Under the pieces are notes generated by a model that worked only from the letters and a program-made list of their open reading frames with translations, did not search any database and was not told the origin of the DNA. Positions 7,973 through 17,474 of a DNA stretch of 64,000 bases are shown here, piece after piece; the first letter of the stretch is position 1, and each line of letters opens with the position of its first letter. The translations under genes and the position numbers were made by a program. This DNA comes from an uncultured Opitutia bacterium. GTDB taxonomy: Bacteria; Verrucomicrobiota; Verrucomicrobiia; Opitutales; Opitutaceae. The stretch spans positions 37,140 to 101,139 of the forward strand of contig CAIQKV010000028.1 in NCBI GenBank assembly GCA_903872505.1, in the 5' to 3' direction.

Positions 7973-10900
7973 ATGTTGCCGCTCAATCCCCTGCTTCAAC
8001 TCACGCCCCTGCGCGCCCAGCGCGGCGTCGCCCGCCTCGCCGAGCTGATCTGGCACGATTCCCGCCCGCTGCGCGTCGAGGCCACCGCGGCCCGCCCGGA
8101 CCACGTGCCGCTCGCCGCCGTCCGGAAATTCCCGCGCCGGCTGGTCCGTGCCGGCGAGGCGTGGGGCCGGCTCTACGACCAGCGCTGGTGCCGGGTCGCG
8201 GTACCCGCCGGCGGCGGCCGCTGGCTGCGCTGGGATGAACAGGGCGAGGCGACGCTGTTCGTGAACGGCATGCCGTTCTACGGCTTCGACGTGGCCCACC
8301 GCACCTGCGAGCTGCCCGCCGGCGTGCGCGAGGTCTGGCTCGAGTGCCTCTGCGTGCAGGCCGCCATCTGGCATCCCGACGCCAAGGGCCTGGGCGCGGA
8401 CGGGAATGTTTTCCGCGGCGCGGAGCTGCTCCGGCGCAACGACGAGGCGTGGGCCGCCTACCACGACCTCAACTGCCTCTACGATTTCATGCTCGAGCTG
8501 CGGGCCCGCGAATATCCCGGCGTGCCGCGCGAGCTGTTCAGCCAGACGCAGCAGCCGCCGCTGACGGACGTGTCGCCCCTCTACCGCCGGCTCCTGCGCG
8601 GGCTGGACACCGCGCTCGACGCCCTCGACACCGCCGGGGTGCCGGCCCTCCGCCGCGCGCTCGCCGGCGTCTATCGCGAGCTGCACGACGCGGCGCCGCT
8701 CGCCCGCGCGGCGCTCACCGGCCATTCGCACCTGGACCTCGTCTGGCTATGGACCGAGCAAGTTGGCGAGGGCAAGGCCGTGCACACCTTTGCCAATGCC
8801 AACCGGCTGATGGCGCTCTACCCGGAGTTCCGCTTCGCCTACTCGCAGCCCGCCAGCTACGAGGCCGTGGGCCGCCGCTCGCCCGAGCTGCACCGCGCGG
8901 TGCGGGCGCGCCTGCGCTCCGGCCAATGGGAGGCCACCGGCGGGATGTACGTCGAGAGCGATTCCCACGTCCCGTGCGGCGAGGGCCTCGCCCGCGCCTT
9001 CCAGCTCGGGCAGGCGTCGTTTGAAAAACTCACCGGCCGGCGGTCGCGCGTGCTCTGGCTGCCCGACCTGTTCGGTTTCAGCGCCTGCCTGCCGCAGCTC
9101 ATGCGCCTCAGCGGCGTGGATTATTTTTTCACGACCAAGACCACTTGGAACACGGTGAACCGGTTCCCCCACTCCAGCTTCGTCTGGCGCGGACCGGGCG
9201 GCCACGCGGTGGTCAGCCACGTGACGCAGGGCGTGCAGTTTAACAACACCGTTTCCGTCGAACAGCTGCACACCGCCGCCCGCCAGAATCAGCAGGGCGA
9301 CATCCATGACGAGTTTCTCATGCCCAACGGCTGGGGCGACGGCGGCGGCGGCCCGAGCGAGGAGATGTGCGAGCGCGCCCGCCGGCTCTCGGCGCTGCGC
9401 GGCCTGCCGGTGCTGACTTGGGACCAGCCCGAGGCGTTTTTCGACCGGCTCGCGACGAAGCGCGCGAAACTTCCCGCGCTCGATGGCGAAATCTACCTCG
9501 AGTACCACCGCGGCACGTTCACGACGCAGAGCCGCGTGAAGTCACACTTCCGCGACCTGGAGCGCGCCCTGCAGCTGCGCGAGGCCGCCCTGGTCGCCAC
9601 TGGAGCCGCGGCGCCCTCGCCGCGGAAATCTGAACGCGACGAGGGCGTCGCGTCTCCATCCCACACCCCGGGAGATCTCGCGCACGCATGGCAGCGGATG
9701 GTGTTCGCGCAGTTCCATGACTACATCCCGGGCAGCTCTATCCCCGAGGTGTACGCCAAGGGCCTGCCCGAACTGGCTCGCCTGACGCGGGAACAGATTG
9801 AAGCTGCGACCGAGGCCTTGGGGTGGAACGCGTTGTCCCTAACGCGTTCAAAAGCCCGTCAAACCAAGCGCGTTAGGGACAACGCGCTCCACCTCGACCC
9901 CTGCCTTTTCAATTCGCTGCCGCTGGCGCGTCGCCGCGTCGTCGGTGGCAAAGTAGTTGATCTGCCGCCGCTCGCTGGGGTGCGCATGGCTGATGCGCTC
10001 GTGCGTGGCTTGCCTCCTGTCACCGTCAAGGGTCGCACACTCACCAACGGCCGCGTCAGCGCCCGGCTCGATGCCCGCGGCGAACTCGCGGCGCTCAGCG
10101 TGGACGGCCGCGCTGTCGAGCTGTCGCCCGGCGCGGGCTGCCTCGTGACCTATCCCGACCACGCCGCGAACTTCGGCCCGTGGGATATCGACCGGGCGAC
10201 GCTTTCGCTGGGCCAGGCGGCGGACGCGCCGGCCCGGATCACCGCCGGAAAAGATTCCCTCGCCGTGACCCGGCGGATCGGCGCCGCCAGCACGGCCACC
10301 GTGCGCTATGCGCTGGAGCCGGGCGCCGGCGTCCTGCGCGTCACCGTCGAACTCGACTGGCAGGAAAAGGACGCGCTGCTGAAGCTGCATTTCCCGACAA
10401 CCTATCGCGGCCGCGAGGTGCGCTGCGGCACGCCGTTTGGCAGCGTGCTGCGCCCGCAGCTCGCCACGACCCGCGAGGCCGAGGCGATGTGGGAATGGCC
10501 GATGAGCCGCTGGGCCACGGTGAGCGCCGACGGCGAGCGCGCGGGCCTGTTCGTCGTGACCGAGGCGAAGTACGGCCTGAGCTGCCGCGACGGTGACTTG
10601 GCGGTCACGCTGCTGCGCACGCCGCGCCACGTCGGCTTCGAGGAACACGGCAAGGCCTACCCGGCGCATCTCAGCCGCCTGCCGAAGCCGGCGACCCTCT
10701 ACACGGACCTCGGGCGGCACACGATCCAGCTGGCCCTGGGCTTTTTTGATCTCGCCGCCCCGCGCGCCGAGCAGCCGGCCGCCTTGGCTGAGAGCCTGTT
10801 CACCCCGCCCCTGCCGTATCGCGGCTCCCCGCGTGCTTCCGCATTCGGCGGACTTGAAGGCGGCGAGACGCTCATCCCCCACTGGGCGCAGCCCCAAGCC

Positions 10901-11089
10901 CGCAACCGCTGGGTGCTGCGCCTGCACGAGGTGGGCGGCCAGCGTGACACGGCGAAACTCCGGCTCGCGCCCGGCTGGACCGCCCGGAAGATCGACCTGC
11001 TCGGCCGCGCGCTCGGCGCCCCCCTCCGCGGCGGCCGGCTCGCCTTCGATCCGTATGAGATCGTGAGCCTGCAAATCAGCCGCACCTAA
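7973..11089 (+). CDS. GH38 alpha-mannosidase
   Basis: 1038-residue alpha-mannosidase. The zinc motif GHSHLDLVW starts at residue 250 (His 253 and Asp 255 as ligands), the nucleophile region WLPDLFGFS gives Asp 365, and the conserved HDYIPGSS segment is at 582-589. The N-terminal carbohydrate-binding-like domain and the long C-terminal beta-sandwich fit bacterial class II enzymes. No signal peptide, so cytoplasmic trimming of mannose-containing oligosaccharides is likely. Two REP-like elements (9601-9658, 9823-9892) lie in frame in the linker just before and after the HDYIPGSS motif region and add low-complexity peptide. The start at 7973 lacks a Shine-Dalgarno but is the only ATG before the family homology begins. 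Confidence 0.9.
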   Translation: MLPLNPLLQLTPLRAQRGVARLAELIWHDSRPLRVEATAARPDHVPLAAVRKFPRRLVRAGEAWGRLYDQRWCRVAVPAGGGRWLRWDEQGEATLFVNGMPFYGFDVAHRTCELPAGVREVWLECLCVQAAIWHPDAKGLGADGNVFRGAELLRRNDEAWAAYHDLNCLYDFMLELRAREYPGVPRELFSQTQQPPLTDVSPLYRRLLRGLDTALDALDTAGVPALRRALAGVYRELHDAAPLARAALTGHSHLDLVWLWTEQVGEGKAVHTFANANRLMALYPEFRFAYSQPASYEAVGRRSPELHRAVRARLRSGQWEATGGMYVESDSHVPCGEGLARAFQLGQASFEKLTGRRSRVLWLPDLFGFSACLPQLMRLSGVDYFFTTKTTWNTVNRFPHSSFVWRGPGGHAVVSHVTQGVQFNNTVSVEQLHTAARQNQQGDIHDEFLMPNGWGDGGGGPSEEMCERARRLSALRGLPVLTWDQPEAFFDRLATKRAKLPALDGEIYLEYHRGTFTTQSRVKSHFRDLERALQLREAALVATGAAAPSPRKSERDEGVASPSHTPGDLAHAWQRMVFAQFHDYIPGSSIPEVYAKGLPELARLTREQIEAATEALGWNALSLTRSKARQTKRVRDNALHLDPCLFNSLPLARRRVVGGKVVDLPPLAGVRMADALVRGLPPVTVKGRTLTNGRVSARLDARGELAALSVDGRAVELSPGAGCLVTYPDHAANFGPWDIDRATLSLGQAADAPARITAGKDSLAVTRRIGAASTATVRYALEPGAGVLRVTVELDWQEKDALLKLHFPTTYRGREVRCGTPFGSVLRPQLATTREAEAMWEWPMSRWATVSADGERAGLFVVTEAKYGLSCRDGDLAVTLLRTPRHVGFEEHGKAYPAHLSRLPKPATLYTDLGRHTIQLALGFFDLAAPRAEQPAALAESLFTPPLPYRGSPRASAFGGLEGGETLIPHWAQPQARNRWVLRLHEVGGQRDTAKLRLAPGWTARKIDLLGRALGAPLRGGRLAFDPYEIVSLQISRT
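9601..9658. repeat. REP-like inverted repeat inside the GH38 gene
   Basis: Arms 9601-9624 and 9635-9658 (24 bases) are inverted copies with three differences, with core GCCGCGGCGCCCTCGCCGCG. The left arm is identical to the reverse complement of the right arm of the element at 49201-49278, 40 kb away, which shows a dispersed repeat family. It is translated in frame as about 19 residues (GAAAPSPRKSERDEG region). Confidence 0.75.
9823..9892. repeat. Second REP-like inverted repeat inside the GH38 gene
   Basis: A perfect 18-base inverted repeat (9829-9846 and 9869-9886; core CGTTGTCCCTAACGCG) sits within longer imperfect arms bounded by GTGG and CCAC. Each arm can also fold on itself. The core is closely related to the element at 33437-33492. 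It is translated in frame between residues of about 617 and 640. Confidence 0.75.
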
Positions 11090-11119
11090 CTGGACCGAGC
11101 TGACAGAAGGAGCCTCAAA

Positions 11120-11704
11120 GTGAGAAAGATTAGGATCCTCGCCCACATCTCGCTGGACGGCATCATTTCGCCCGGCGGGCGCGGTGAAGGCGCCGAGTTC
11201 GAGAACGGCGGATGGATGGCCGCGTATCGTCATCCGGCGGGGGCCCCGGCCATCGTCGAGGCCCAGGGCGCGAGCTACGACCTGCTGCTGGGCCGCCGCA
11301 CCTACGACCTCTGGGCCGGCTACTGGCCGACGATGAAGGGCGGTCCGTTTGCGGACCCGTTCAACGCCGCAACGAAATACGTCGCGACCCACCGGGCGGA
11401 CAGCCTTGGCTGGGGTCCGGCCAAGGGCCTGGGACCGGACCTCATCGGCGACGTCCGCCGCGTCAAGGCCACGGACGGGCCTGACCTGGTCGTCTGGGGC
11501 AGTTCCACGCTGACCTCGCTGCTGCTCGAGCAGGGACTGGTCGACGAGGTGGTGCTGATCACCTACCCGGTCCTGCTGGGTCAGGGCACGCGCTTCTTTT
11601 CCGACAGTGTCGACCGGCGTGAACTCGCTCTTATCAGCTCGAAGGCCCTGCCCACGGGCGCGCTCCTCAACACGTATCGCCACGTCGGATCGCTGCGAAA
11701 ATGA
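11120..11704 (+). CDS. Dihydrofolate-reductase-family (RibD C-terminal-like) protein
   Basis: 194-residue protein of the RibD_C/DHFR-like superfamily, with the N-terminal strand IRILAHISLDGIISPGG, the central LLLGRRTYDLWAGYWPT motif and the NADPH-site-like VVWGSSTLTSLLLEQGLVDE. These stand-alone proteins are NADPH-dependent reductases of unknown substrate, not true folate enzymes. The GTG start is supported by an AGAAGGAG ribosome-binding site seven bases upstream. It follows GH38 by 30 bases and may be co-transcribed. Nothing links it directly to sugar metabolism. Confidence 0.85.
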   Translation: MRKIRILAHISLDGIISPGGRGEGAEFENGGWMAAYRHPAGAPAIVEAQGASYDLLLGRRTYDLWAGYWPTMKGGPFADPFNAATKYVATHRADSLGWGPAKGLGPDLIGDVRRVKATDGPDLVVWGSSTLTSLLLEQGLVDEVVLITYPVLLGQGTRFFSDSVDRRELALISSKALPTGALLNTYRHVGSLRK

Positions 11705-11947
11705 CGGCCTAGCGGTGGGCTGGCGGAGAATCGCTGACTAGGGCCCGCGAGGCCCACCCTTGGCCCCCGGGGATAAAATGAAATTTCGGGGCGTCCTACT
11801 TGTAGGATAAACTCGCATTGCTTTTCCCTAGTGGCGGGCGGCGGGTTGCGCGTAATGTGGCGGCGTCCGTCCTTCCACTCCCAGCCCGGTTCCGCTGCTC
11901 GCGTCGGCGCGCACCAGGTAGGCCGTGAAATTCCCAGACCAACTCCC

Positions 11948-12841
11948 ATGAACCCCCTGAATCCGCTCTATCTCTTCAACAACCACTTCGTCATGCATCG
12001 CCGCAACTACGCGTATCGCACGCGGCTCGCGATCGCCGCCGACCTGGGCTTCGAGGGCTACGAATTTCACCCCATCGAGCCGGACGATGACAAGACCTGG
12101 AACGAGGCCGCCGCCGCGTTCAAGGCGAGCGGCCTCAAGCACGCGGGCATGTACGTCGTCGCCAAGGGCGCCACCGACGATGAGGTCGACAAGCTCGACG
12201 CCAGCATCGAGCGCACGCGCCGCATCATCGAGCGGCTGCACGCCATCGATCCCCACGCCTTCCTGAATTACACGATCCAGAGCAATCCCGCCGGGAAGAG
12301 CACCCCCGACTACCGCGATTCCGGCTCGGCCAAGGCCGAGCCCCGGCACTGGGAACGGACGGCGCGTCTGGTGAAGGCGGCCGATGACGAACTCGCCGCC
12401 CGGGGCATGAGCGGCAATATCTACAATCACGTCTGGTTCATGCTGGACACGCCCGCCGCCGGCGTGCGCGCCATTCGCGAATCCGGCGCGAAGGTCATCC
12501 GGCCCGGCATCGCGGTCTTCCACTCCCACTTCCATCTCGGCGTGCCCGACTTCGCCGAGCTGATGGCGCAGCCCGGCATGGAAAAACTCGGTTATTTCGC
12601 CGTGCTCAACGGCTGGCCGAAGCCCGCCGAGCCGTTCCGCACGCGCCCGCTCCACGACGGCAACATCGACATCGCCGCCGCGCTCGGCGTGCTCTGGGCC
12701 CGCGGCTACACCGGGCCGATCATCTCGCAGGCCTACGACCTCGGCGGCGATCCCTACGAGACCGCCCGGCGCTCGCGGGACTATATCCGCGAGGTCCATG
12801 CGCGCTTCCTCCGCAATCCCGCCCTGAACCCGGCGAATTGA
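11948..12841 (+). CDS. TIM-barrel sugar isomerase/epimerase-like protein
   Basis: 297-residue protein of the xylose-isomerase-like/AP-endonuclease-2 TIM-barrel superfamily. The series of barrel strands is visible (ADLGFEGYEFHPIE near residue 30, HAGMYVVAKG near 65, FLNYTIQSNP near 105, GIAVFHSHFHLGVPDF near 190, GPIISQAYDLGGDPYET near the end) with acidic and His residues at strand ends that would hold a divalent metal. The internal ATG was chosen: the upstream extension of 39 codons is unlike the family. It directly precedes an enolase-superfamily dehydratase with a 16-base gap, so a sugar-acid or keto-sugar pathway is likely. Confidence 0.8.
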   Translation: MNPLNPLYLFNNHFVMHRRNYAYRTRLAIAADLGFEGYEFHPIEPDDDKTWNEAAAAFKASGLKHAGMYVVAKGATDDEVDKLDASIERTRRIIERLHAIDPHAFLNYTIQSNPAGKSTPDYRDSGSAKAEPRHWERTARLVKAADDELAARGMSGNIYNHVWFMLDTPAAGVRAIRESGAKVIRPGIAVFHSHFHLGVPDFAELMAQPGMEKLGYFAVLNGWPKPAEPFRTRPLHDGNIDIAAALGVLWARGYTGPIISQAYDLGGDPYETARRSRDYIREVHARFLRNPALNPAN

Positions 12842-12857
12842 CCGGCCGCGCCCACCC

Positions 12858-14000
12858 ATGAGCCCCATCGTCAAGGTCGAGATCGGCCGCTTCGACTACG
12901 CGGTGGCGGGCGAGTTCAAGTTCTTCACGCCCGGCCCGGACGGCCGGGTCACCCGGCCCAGCGTGCTCGTCCGCCTGACCGACGCCGACGGCCGCACCGG
13001 CTGGGGCCAGGCCGTGCCCGTGCCGTCGTGGACCTACGAGACGGTCGAGACGGTGCTCACCACGCTGCGGCATCACCTCGCGCCGCTGCTGCCGGGGCGC
13101 GATCCCGCGGACTTCGGCGGGCTGCACGCGGCCATGAACACCGCCATCCGCCCGGCGTTCTCCACCGGCCAGCCGCTGTGCAAGGCCGCGCTCGACCTCG
13201 CCTGCCATGACCTCGCCGGGAAGCAGCGCGGCGTGCCCGCGTGGAAACTCTTCGGCCCGCCCGGCGCGGCGCGCGCGGACCTCACGCTCAGCTGGACCGT
13301 CGCGTCGCCGAAGCGGGAGGTGATCGAGCAGCAGCTCGCCGAGGGCCGGGCGCGCGGCTACCGGAATTTCAACATCAAGGTCGGCTACCCGCAGTCCGCG
13401 GAGTACGACCTCGAGCTCGCGCGCCGGGTGCGCGCCTTTGCGCCGGACAGCTTCCTCTGGGCCGACGCCAACACCGGCTACACGCCCGAGCAGGCGCTGG
13501 CCATGGCGCCGCAGCTGCACGCGGCCGGGGTGGACGTGCTCGAGTCCCCGCTCCCGCCCACCGCGATCCGCGGCTACCAGGCGCTGAAAAAACAGGGCGC
13601 GCTGCCGATCCTGATGGACGAGGGCATCGTCGGGCCCGAGGTCGCCGCCGAGTTCATCGCGCTCGGCCTGATGGACGGCATGGCGCTGAAACCCGCGCGC
13701 AACGCCGGCCTCCGCCCGTCCGTGCTGATCGTCAACCAACTCCGCGCCGCGGGCCTCATGATCCTCGGGTCCGGGCTGACCGACCCGGATTTTTCCCTCG
13801 CCGCCGCCGCGCAGCTCTACGCGTGGGCCGGCCTCACGTCGCCCTGCGCGCTCAACGGCCCGCAGTTCCTCGCCGATTCGCTCACCGGCGAAACGTTGGT
13901 GCCTAAGCACGACATGCTCACCGTACCCACCGCGCCCGGTCTCGGGCTCACGCCGGACGCCCGCGCCGCGCAGTGCCTCGAGCCGGTGGCCCCGCTCTAG
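12858..14000 (+). CDS. Enolase-superfamily protein (mandelate racemase/muconate lactonizing-like)
   Basis: 380 residues with the capping domain plus barrel of the enolase superfamily. The KVG segment at the end of strand 2 (FNIKVGYPQ), the metal ligands in LWADANTGY, VLESPLPP and LMDEGI, and the strand-6 lysine in MALKPARNAGL follow the muconate-lactonizing arrangement. Likely a sugar-acid dehydratase or epimerase. It is one of three enolase-superfamily genes in the window, with the others at 37209 and 39798. It sits in the same unit as the TIM-barrel isomerase, and its end overlaps the convergent PhyH gene by four bases. Confidence 0.85.
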   Translation: MSPIVKVEIGRFDYAVAGEFKFFTPGPDGRVTRPSVLVRLTDADGRTGWGQAVPVPSWTYETVETVLTTLRHHLAPLLPGRDPADFGGLHAAMNTAIRPAFSTGQPLCKAALDLACHDLAGKQRGVPAWKLFGPPGAARADLTLSWTVASPKREVIEQQLAEGRARGYRNFNIKVGYPQSAEYDLELARRVRAFAPDSFLWADANTGYTPEQALAMAPQLHAAGVDVLESPLPPTAIRGYQALKKQGALPILMDEGIVGPEVAAEFIALGLMDGMALKPARNAGLRPSVLIVNQLRAAGLMILGSGLTDPDFSLAAAAQLYAWAGLTSPCALNGPQFLADSLTGETLVPKHDMLTVPTAPGLGLTPDARAAQCLEPVAPL

Positions 14001-14926
14001 CCGCTCTTCTCCAGCTTGGAGTAGTCGCAGCCGATGAACAGTCCGTCGGGCCCCGCGAATTTGCGGCGATATTCCTCCTGCGGCGCGATCTTGGTCTCGG
14101 CGCTCTGGTAGTGGAATTGCAGCGCGCGCCGGCGCAGGCCCGAGTTGTTCACCGGCGTCTCGTGCGGCAGCAGGCCGTGGAAAATCATCAGGCCGCCCGG
14201 CGGGAGCTCGATCGGCACGGCGTCGGCGGGATTGACCTCCGGGGTGGTGATCTCGCAGTCGACCTTGGACCACTCATGCCGGCGCGGCCCCGCCACGTGC
14301 CCGCCCGGGATCACATGCATGCAGCCGTTCGCGATGATCGCGCGGTCGAGCGCGATCCAGACGCCGCAGACGCCGTCGAACCGGTTGACCGAGAAATACG
14401 CGAGGTCCTGGTGCCAGGGCTTCTCCGCGCCACCGTGGGCGGGCTTGCACAGCGCCATGCTGGAATACGGCTTGAACCCCGCGCCGAGCACCCCCTCGAT
14501 CAGCGCCTGCAGCCGCGGATGCCGGTGCGCGATGTAGTCATAGATCGGCAGCTCCATGTCGTAGGATTGGAATTTGCGGATATTGTCCGCGAGCTCGTCC
14601 AGCCGGTCGGGGCGCGCCTCGTAGGTGCCTTCCACCTGGAAATGGAAATCGGTTTTGCGGCTCTTGAAGAGCATGCCGCGGCCGTTCTTGATCGCCTTGC
14701 CGAACTTGCCGATGCCGCCGACGTGCTCCGTGAGCTCCTCGTTGAACGCGTACTTGCGCACGAGCTGGTTGATCCCGTCCGAGGCCTCCTGCACTTCCTG
14801 CGGCGTCAGCGCCTCGAGAAAGGCCAGGTAGCCGTCCTCGCGATAACGCTGGAGCATGGCGGCGTCGGGGCGATCGGGCAGCACGGGGTAGATGGCGGGG
14901 GGGTTCGCGGTTTTCACGGCGGGCAT
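13997..14926 (-). CDS. Phytanoyl-CoA dioxygenase (PhyH) family oxygenase
   Basis: 309-residue Fe(II)/2-oxoglutarate oxygenase-like protein. The facial triad is seen as WHQDLAYF (His and Asp) and the distal His in FHGLLPHETP, followed by RRRALQFHY with the Arg that would bind 2-oxoglutarate. It ends with CDYSKLEKSG, closely resembling the end of the PhyH protein at 32526 (FDWSKLEKFA), so these two form one subfamily. It lies just downstream of GH36 (3-base gap) on the same strand. In such settings these enzymes probably oxidise a sugar or small metabolite, but the substrate is unknown. Confidence 0.85.
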   Translation of the reverse strand: MPAVKTANPPAIYPVLPDRPDAAMLQRYREDGYLAFLEALTPQEVQEASDGINQLVRKYAFNEELTEHVGGIGKFGKAIKNGRGMLFKSRKTDFHFQVEGTYEARPDRLDELADNIRKFQSYDMELPIYDYIAHRHPRLQALIEGVLGAGFKPYSSMALCKPAHGGAEKPWHQDLAYFSVNRFDGVCGVWIALDRAIIANGCMHVIPGGHVAGPRRHEWSKVDCEITTPEVNPADAVPIELPPGGLMIFHGLLPHETPVNNSGLRRRALQFHYQSAETKIAPQEEYRRKFAGPDGLFIGCDYSKLEKSG

Positions 14927-14929
14927 GCT

Positions 14930-17404
14930 TTAAAACCGAACAGACCAGGAAGTCACGTTCGACGTGGCCATGAGCGGCAGTTTGTGGGTGTCGCTCTCGC
15001 CCGGCGTCCCGGCGATCAGGATGAAGCCCGGCTCGCCTTTCGGGCGGAGCAGTTTTCCCGAAAGCGTGCGCGTCGCGGCGTTCCAGCGCACGTCCGACAG
15101 CTCGCGGCCGCCGCTCTGGTGAAAGCTCGTGCCGACCGGCCACGGGTGCGGGCGCGGCCGGCGCAACACCAGCAGCTTCACCGCCGGGCCGTGAAACCCG
15201 ATGTCCAGCAGGCCGGGACCCGACTCCAGGATCGGGTTCATAAAGTCGCCCGGATGCCGGTAGTCGGCCTCGGGCCGCGCCGCGCGCGGGATCACCCCGA
15301 GAAACTGGCCCGACCAGAATTCATAGGCCCAGAGCTTCGCGCTGGCCGGCAGGCCGAGCCGGGTCAACTCGACCTGGTACCGCCGGGCCAGGCCCACGCC
15401 CGACCCCGCCTCGGTGGCAGGTTCGGTCCAGTTCATCACCGCGACGAGCGTCCACTCGTCCCAGTCGGCCCGCACCGGCAGCGCCCAGACGCACGCCCCG
15501 GCGGGTTCGCGCTCCTGCAGCAGCTCCAGCGCCAGTTGCTGGTTGGGGTCGTCGACGCGCACTTCCGTCGGCCGTTTCTTCCCCTTGGGCTTCGCCTGGA
15601 TCAGCGTCAGGTACGGCAGCGTGCCGGTCCTGACCGGGTGGAACAGGTCCACCGGCGTCGCCGGCGTGTCGTTCGGCGGCAGGGTCGCGAGCAGGACGGC
15701 CCAGCGGTCCTCCGGCAGCGTCGTCAGGTTGTCGCCGAGGTCCACGTGACCCGCGCCCATGAACGTGACGGTCGCGCGCAACCGCGCCTCCTCCAGCGTG
15801 CCGGGCAGGCCGAGCACGAGGCACGAGGGCTGCAGCAGCACCCAGCGTTGCTTGAACAGATGGCACGCATAGCTCGTGTAAACCTCGCGCAGGTGCCGCC
15901 AGCCCAGGCCGGTGTTGCCGGTGTCGAGAATCGTGTAGCACAGCGCCGCGATCCCCGCCCCGGCGAGGTCCGTGCCCGAGCAGTCCAGCAGCAGCGCCGG
16001 CTCGCCCTGCGAGTTCAGCGCCTCCTGCGCGATGCGCAGGGCGGTGCGCACCGCCTCCCGCGCCCGCGGGTTGACGAGGCGCGGGTTGTGCCGGCCGCGC
16101 AGCTTCTCGCCGGTGACGATGCCCGCAAAATCCCACTTCACGTAGCGCACGCCCTTGCGCGCCAGCGCCGTGAAACCCCGCCGCAGCCACGCCTGCGCGC
16201 CGGGATGCGACACATCGAGGGCGTAGACCGGGCAGAACGGCGCCCAGAACCAGTGGTAGTTGACGAACGGCTTGCCGTCGGCGCCGCGCAGCAGCCACTC
16301 GGGATGCTCGCGGGCGATCGGGTGCGTCTCTGCCACACAGAGGGAGCCCGCCCACACGCCGAGCTCGAAGGACTCCTTCCGCAGCTCGCCGCTCAGCCAG
16401 CCGAAGCCGCGGCCGAAGCGCTCGTTCTCCTCGAAGAAAGTCGGGATGTTACCCTGCTGCCAGCCGAGGTCGATCTGCAGGTATTTCAGGCCGAGCTGGT
16501 CGAGGCGGCGCGCCCGGGCGGCCCGCGCGGTGGCGAGCAGGTGGGCCTCGCTCACGCCGAGCCGGTAGGGATACCAGCTGCACCAGTTCGCCAGCGGCAG
16601 GGGCGTGGCCTTGAACCCGTTGCGCGCCTTGATCCGGTCGCCATGCGCCCCGAGCAGCGCGAGCGGATCGGGTCCCGCCTCGAGCGCAAAATCGCCGAGC
16701 GCAAGGATCTCGCCCGGTTCGAGCGGAAAGTCGCCGCCGTCGAGGTCGATCGTGAACCGGCGGAAGGGCGGGACCTTCCCGGACTGAGCGGCGGCCGTCC
16801 CGCCTGCGGGGGTGGCCTGCGCCGCGCCTCCGTCCACGTTGTCCTGCCCCGAGGTCATGCGGCCGGTCGCACCGGTCATCCGGCCCGTCAGGTTCGGCAG
16901 CCAGCGGTCCACCGTCTCGAAGCCGATCAGCAGGCCGCTGCGCGCGGCCGGATTATAGAACACGGCGTGCGTCTGGCTCGTGAACGCGCCCATCGTGCCG
17001 TCGAGCGCCTTGAGCCCGTCGCTGCCGGTCAGCATCTGCCGGGGCGTGCGGACGCGGCCCAGGTAGGCGCTCTGCTCGAGGATGCGCACGTTGTCGGGTT
17101 GGACGCCGAGGACCAGCCGCCGGGACTCGAAGAGGGTCGCGTGGTTGAGCGCCACCGGGCGGATGGTCGGGTTGCGCAGCGTGGTGGTCACGCGCACACG
17201 GTTCGGCGTCTCTTGGTCGAACACCTGGACCAGCTCCGCCCTGGCGCTGCGCCACGTCGCGGTCCGCTGGTTCGCGGCGCCGGTCACCCTGGCGAAACGC
17301 AGGGGTTCCGCCCGGCCGTCGAGCACGAGCTGCGGGCCGCCCGGGCCAAAGACAAACCCGCCCGCCGCCCACGTGACCTGGCCCGCGCTGAAGGTGATTT
17401 TCAT
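14930..17404 (-). CDS. GH36-like alpha-galactosidase
   Basis: 824 residues with the melibiase plan: an N-terminal supersandwich domain (about 1-260), a TIM barrel entered by WCSWYPYRLGVSEAHL and YLQIDLGWQQGN, the nucleophile motif VKWDF (Asp 425) and a putative acid/base Asp 494 in ILDTGNTGLGW, then a C-terminal beta domain. No signal peptide, so a cytoplasmic enzyme. It would release alpha-galactosyl units, though raffinose-synthase-like relatives share the plan. It shares the minus strand with a PhyH gene three bases downstream, which suggests co-transcription. A short palindrome (TAACC and GGTTA, 17436-17450) lies 32 bases upstream of its start and might be an operator. Confidence 0.85.
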   Translation of the reverse strand: MKITFSAGQVTWAAGGFVFGPGGPQLVLDGRAEPLRFARVTGAANQRTATWRSARAELVQVFDQETPNRVRVTTTLRNPTIRPVALNHATLFESRRLVLGVQPDNVRILEQSAYLGRVRTPRQMLTGSDGLKALDGTMGAFTSQTHAVFYNPAARSGLLIGFETVDRWLPNLTGRMTGATGRMTSGQDNVDGGAAQATPAGGTAAAQSGKVPPFRRFTIDLDGGDFPLEPGEILALGDFALEAGPDPLALLGAHGDRIKARNGFKATPLPLANWCSWYPYRLGVSEAHLLATARAARARRLDQLGLKYLQIDLGWQQGNIPTFFEENERFGRGFGWLSGELRKESFELGVWAGSLCVAETHPIAREHPEWLLRGADGKPFVNYHWFWAPFCPVYALDVSHPGAQAWLRRGFTALARKGVRYVKWDFAGIVTGEKLRGRHNPRLVNPRAREAVRTALRIAQEALNSQGEPALLLDCSGTDLAGAGIAALCYTILDTGNTGLGWRHLREVYTSYACHLFKQRWVLLQPSCLVLGLPGTLEEARLRATVTFMGAGHVDLGDNLTTLPEDRWAVLLATLPPNDTPATPVDLFHPVRTGTLPYLTLIQAKPKGKKRPTEVRVDDPNQQLALELLQEREPAGACVWALPVRADWDEWTLVAVMNWTEPATEAGSGVGLARRYQVELTRLGLPASAKLWAYEFWSGQFLGVIPRAARPEADYRHPGDFMNPILESGPGLLDIGFHGPAVKLLVLRRPRPHPWPVGTSFHQSGGRELSDVRWNAATRTLSGKLLRPKGEPGFILIAGTPGESDTHKLPLMATSNVTSWSVRF

Positions 17405-17474
17405 GATCTTCGCATCGGCGATCCCCGATTCATACTAACCTATTGGGTTATAAACAGACTCGGGTTGCGGGGAA

